Source: Bacteroidota bacterium
GTDB taxonomy: Bacteria; Bacteroidota; Bacteroidia; Chitinophagales; Chitinophagaceae
NCBI GenBank assembly: GCA_016868855.1
Contig: VGFP01000002.1
Location: forward strand, 287,210-351,209
Direction of reading: 5' to 3'
Length of the DNA: 64,000 bases
In this document: positions 62,027-64,000 of the stretch, piece by piece
How the letters are laid out: every line of letters begins with the position of its first letter
Position numbering within the stretch: position 1 is the first letter of the stretch
The notes under the pieces: model-generated
Told to the model about the DNA's origin: nothing
Seen by the model: only the letters and a program-made list of their open reading frames with translations
Databases searched by the model: none
Translations under genes and position numbers: made by a program

Positions 62027-62687
62027 ATGGTATCATTTCCATTATTTTTTGTTGATGTATATCTGCGAGGGAGGAAATTTTCAGATCCGCTATATTCCAT
62101 CGTGCCATTTCAAACTGTGAAGGATGAGGTACAATGATGCATTTCATTTTTGCTGCTTTTGCAGCAATCAATCCATTGAAAGAATCCTCTATGCAAATGC
62201 AGGAGGCAGGACCACTTTGCAATGACCTGGCACAATCCAGAAAAACCTGTGGATGAGGTTTTCCGTAGTCAAGATGTTCTGCAGATGCAATGGCAGAAAA
62301 ATGATGGGTGAGTTGAAGTTTATCAAGCACAGCATGTATTACTCCAAAAGGTGAGGAGCTTGCCAATCCAATTTTAAAATTCATATCGGAAAAAACGTTG
62401 ATCGCATGGGCAACACCTTGCATCATGTTGCCCTTGGTATTGATCTTGTAAATCAGTCGCTCTAAAATGTCTGTTTCGGTTTTTGCAAGATGTATCTTGT
62501 CAATATCAAATATCCTGAACCAATGTTCAAGAAATTCGGGAGTTCTCAATCCTGTTGTTGTGTTATATGCTTCCTCGGATATACTCACATTAAACACTTT
62601 GAGCGTTTCTTGCGCAGCTTCATACCATAACGGTTCAGAATCAATGATCAGTCCGTCCATGTCAAAAATGACCGTATTCAGTTTCAT
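62025..62687 (-). CDS. HAD-superfamily sugar phosphatase (HxpB/YniC-like)
   Basis: A 220-residue phosphatase or phosphomutase with the alpha-helical C1 cap. Motif I is VIFDMDGLIIDSEPLW near residue 6, motif II is the Ser in GLASSSPF near 112, motif III/IV are DYGKPHPQVF (Lys) and CIEDSFNGLIAAKAAKMKCI near 170. The DGL-IDSEP start is typical of hexitol/2-deoxyglucose phosphatases and beta-phosphoglucomutases. Substrate not determined. It is divergent from plsC. Confidence 0.92.
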   Translation of the reverse strand: MKLNTVIFDMDGLIIDSEPLWYEAAQETLKVFNVSISEEAYNTTTGLRTPEFLEHWFRIFDIDKIHLAKTETDILERLIYKINTKGNMMQGVAHAINVFSDMNFKIGLASSSPFGVIHAVLDKLQLTHHFSAIASAEHLDYGKPHPQVFLDCARSLQSGPASCICIEDSFNGLIAAKAAKMKCIIVPHPSQFEMARWNIADLKISSLADIHQQKIMEMIP

Positions 62688-62746
62688 ATGCGGACAAAGC
62701 TAATCATATGTCATTTAATTTAAATTCATTATCTTGACCAAGTCGT

Positions 62747-63499
62747 ATGAAAAAACTTAAGCATTTCAAGCTTGTAAGGAAATTTGTTTATACGGTTGTA
62801 GGCGCGTTTACTTACCCAGGCATTGCGATGGTGAACAAATTGACCATTACAGGAACTGAATATCTAAAAGGTTTGCCCAAGAAAAATGTCCTTTTCGTCA
62901 GCAACCATCAAACGTATTTTGCGGATATTATTGCATTCTCCCATATCTTTTGTGCAGTAAAATGGGGAAAGAAAAACAAATTGGGACTGCCATTCTATTT
63001 ACTGAATCCATTTGTCAATGTCAATTTTGTGGCAGCAGAGGAGACGATGAAGGATAATTTGCTGACAAGACTTTTTACGCTTGCAGGTGCCATTACGATC
63101 AAACGCACCTGGAGAAGCAAGGGTGTTGACATCAAAAGAGAAGTAGATCCAAAGGATTTTGAAAATATTTATGACGCCCTCAAAAGAAGATGGGTGATCA
63201 CCTTTCCACAAGGAACGACCAAGCCTTTTGCGCCCGGCAGAAAAGGAACTGCGCATATTATCAAAGAAATGCAGCCTGTTGTTGTACCTGTTGTTATCAA
63301 TGGATTTTGGAGAGCATTCAACCGCAAGGGATTGGTATTCAAAAAAAGAGGTACCAATCTTTCTGTCCAGTTCAAACCGCCGATGGAGATTGATTATTCA
63401 AAAACTGTTGAAGAGATCCTAGATCTGATCATGCACGCAATTGAGCAAAGCACTGAATTTAAATTGAAAGGCCGTCATCACAGGCTTCAACCCTCATGA
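62747..63499 (+). CDS. 1-acyl-sn-glycerol-3-phosphate acyltransferase-like protein
   Basis: A 250-residue PlsC-family membrane enzyme that would form phosphatidic acid from lysophosphatidate. Motif I reads FVSNHQTYFADIIAF; between His and Asp there are five residues, where the canonical NHxxxxD has four. Motif II is AGAITIKRTWR near residue 118, motif III is TFPQGTTKPFAPGRKG (FPEGTR in the standard) near 150, and motif IV is VVPVVINGFWRAF. The changes suggest a distinct subfamily whose acceptor may differ. It overlaps the next gene tail-to-tail by TCATGA. Confidence 0.82.
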   Translation: MKKLKHFKLVRKFVYTVVGAFTYPGIAMVNKLTITGTEYLKGLPKKNVLFVSNHQTYFADIIAFSHIFCAVKWGKKNKLGLPFYLLNPFVNVNFVAAEETMKDNLLTRLFTLAGAITIKRTWRSKGVDIKREVDPKDFENIYDALKRRWVITFPQGTTKPFAPGRKGTAHIIKEMQPVVVPVVINGFWRAFNRKGLVFKKRGTNLSVQFKPPMEIDYSKTVEEILDLIMHAIEQSTEFKLKGRHHRLQPS

Positions 63500-64000
63500 T
63501 GCATTGTCAAAAAGAGCCTTGAGTTCTGTGGCATCTGCAGGTTTCATTTTTTTGGCAAGAATGAGTCGCAGTTGTCTTCTTCTCAAAGCACCATCATACA
63601 ATTTTTTGTCATCTTCCGTCTCCGGAATCAGCTCTGGCACCTTTCTGGGTTTCCCATTGGGATCCAATGCAACAAATGTAAAATAGGCCTCGTTGCTTTG
63701 GTATTTGTATTGTTGAGTATAATCTTCGCCCCAAACTTTCAGGTGTATTTCCATAGAAGTATTGAAAGCCCTTGAAACTTTTGCTTCTATATGAACCACG
63801 TTGCCCAATTTGATGGGAGACACAAATGAAATATTGTCAACCGAGGCCGTAACACAAGGTGCATTGCAGTGTTTCCATGCAGCCATTGCTGCAGCAACAT
63901 CCATCCAATACATCAATCGCCCGCCCATGAGGTTGCCATAGAAATTGGTATCATTGGGCAATACCAATTCAGTCATTTCAACTTTTGAATCTGCAGATTT
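63494..64000 (-). CDS. Acyl-CoA thioesterase, BACH-like (5' end cut by window edge)
   Basis: A hotdog-fold acyl-CoA hydrolase of the YciA/BACH group, which cleaves CoA thioesters. The catalytic block is LPNDTNFYGNLMGGRLMYWMDVAAAMAAWKHC with the Asn/Asp-containing core, followed by VDNISFVSPIKLGNVVHIEAKVSR. The C-terminus is helical and Lys rich. The frame stays open past the Met at 63976 to the window end (KSADSKVE), and relatives have residues there, so the gene probably starts beyond the window. Confidence 0.9.
   Translation of the reverse strand, partial: KSADSKVEMTELVLPNDTNFYGNLMGGRLMYWMDVAAAMAAWKHCNAPCVTASVDNISFVSPIKLGNVVHIEAKVSRAFNTSMEIHLKVWGEDYTQQYKYQSNEAYFTFVALDPNGKPRKVPELIPETEDDKKLYDGALRRRQLRLILAKKMKPADATELKALFDNAS

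Noticed and set aside
1-64000. Phage, insertion sequence, CRISPR array, toxin-antitoxin or defence cassette
   Set aside because: No transposase, integrase, repeat-spacer pattern or known defence domain was seen; gene content and order are housekeeping throughout.

Overview
The window is a chromosomal segment of a Bacteroidota bacterium, most likely in the Chitinophagaceae or a close relative. Supporting signs are promoter cores of the TAnnTTTG / TTTG type, start codons almost without Shine-Dalgarno sequences, a type III glutamine synthetase, a fused alpha/beta 2-oxo acid dehydrogenase E1, GLPGLI, DUF1573 and DUF5009 proteins, and a str region (rpsL-rpsG-fusA) running straight into the S10 operon without tuf. 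No phage, insertion sequence, CRISPR array or defence island is visible. The window is gene dense: the longest stretch without a gene is about 265 bases.

Layout. 1-7.3 kb: end of pth, small metabolic enzymes (FAH family, DUF4442 hotdog, beta-CASP nuclease), a LemA-TPM-TPM membrane operon on the minus strand, and gap-pgk. 7.4-14.4 kb: tRNA-Glu, a minus-strand cassette (glutaminase-like hydrolase, HGSNAT/DUF5009-like membrane acyltransferase, SGNH esterase), a zinc dehydrogenase, a DMT exporter and an aminotransferase. 14.5-24 kb: DUF1573 protein, fused E1, YebC, four membrane transport/DedA proteins and malate dehydrogenase. 24.1-35.8 kb: efp, accB-accC, glnA type III, purL, pyrG-yidC-GLPGLI. 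35.7-41.9 kb: hypothetical protein, TPR protein, ComA-like phosphosulfolactate synthase, aroE, a three-gene operon (unknown protein, rdgB, thioesterase broken by an in-frame TGA) and ilvE. 41.9-57.3 kb: three ribosomal transcription units, rpsL-rpsG, fusA, and rpsJ through secY-map. 57.3-64 kb: HI0933-like flavoprotein, Tat-exported class V PLP enzyme, rpsA, HAD phosphatase, PlsC and the edge of an acyl-CoA thioesterase.

How the genes fit together: most are housekeeping. Translation (ribosomal operons, fusA, efp, rpsA, pth, tRNA-Glu), lower glycolysis (gap, pgk), fatty acid initiation and phospholipid assembly (accBC, plsC), nitrogen and nucleotide metabolism (glnA, purL, pyrG, rdgB) and membrane biogenesis (yidC, secY) dominate.

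Most interesting points: a 265-base hairpin-rich gap between rpsJ and rplC that may be a cis-acting leader RNA; an EF-P whose loop tip is Arg32, as in the EarP-rhamnosylated class; perfect Shine-Dalgarno sequences in front of only rpsA and rpsH; an in-frame opal codon in a thioesterase; an S10/spc operon that stops after map without infA-rpmJ-rpsM; a mirrored mdh/efp promoter; and an archaeal-type ComA homologue. None amounts to a clearly new multi-gene system.
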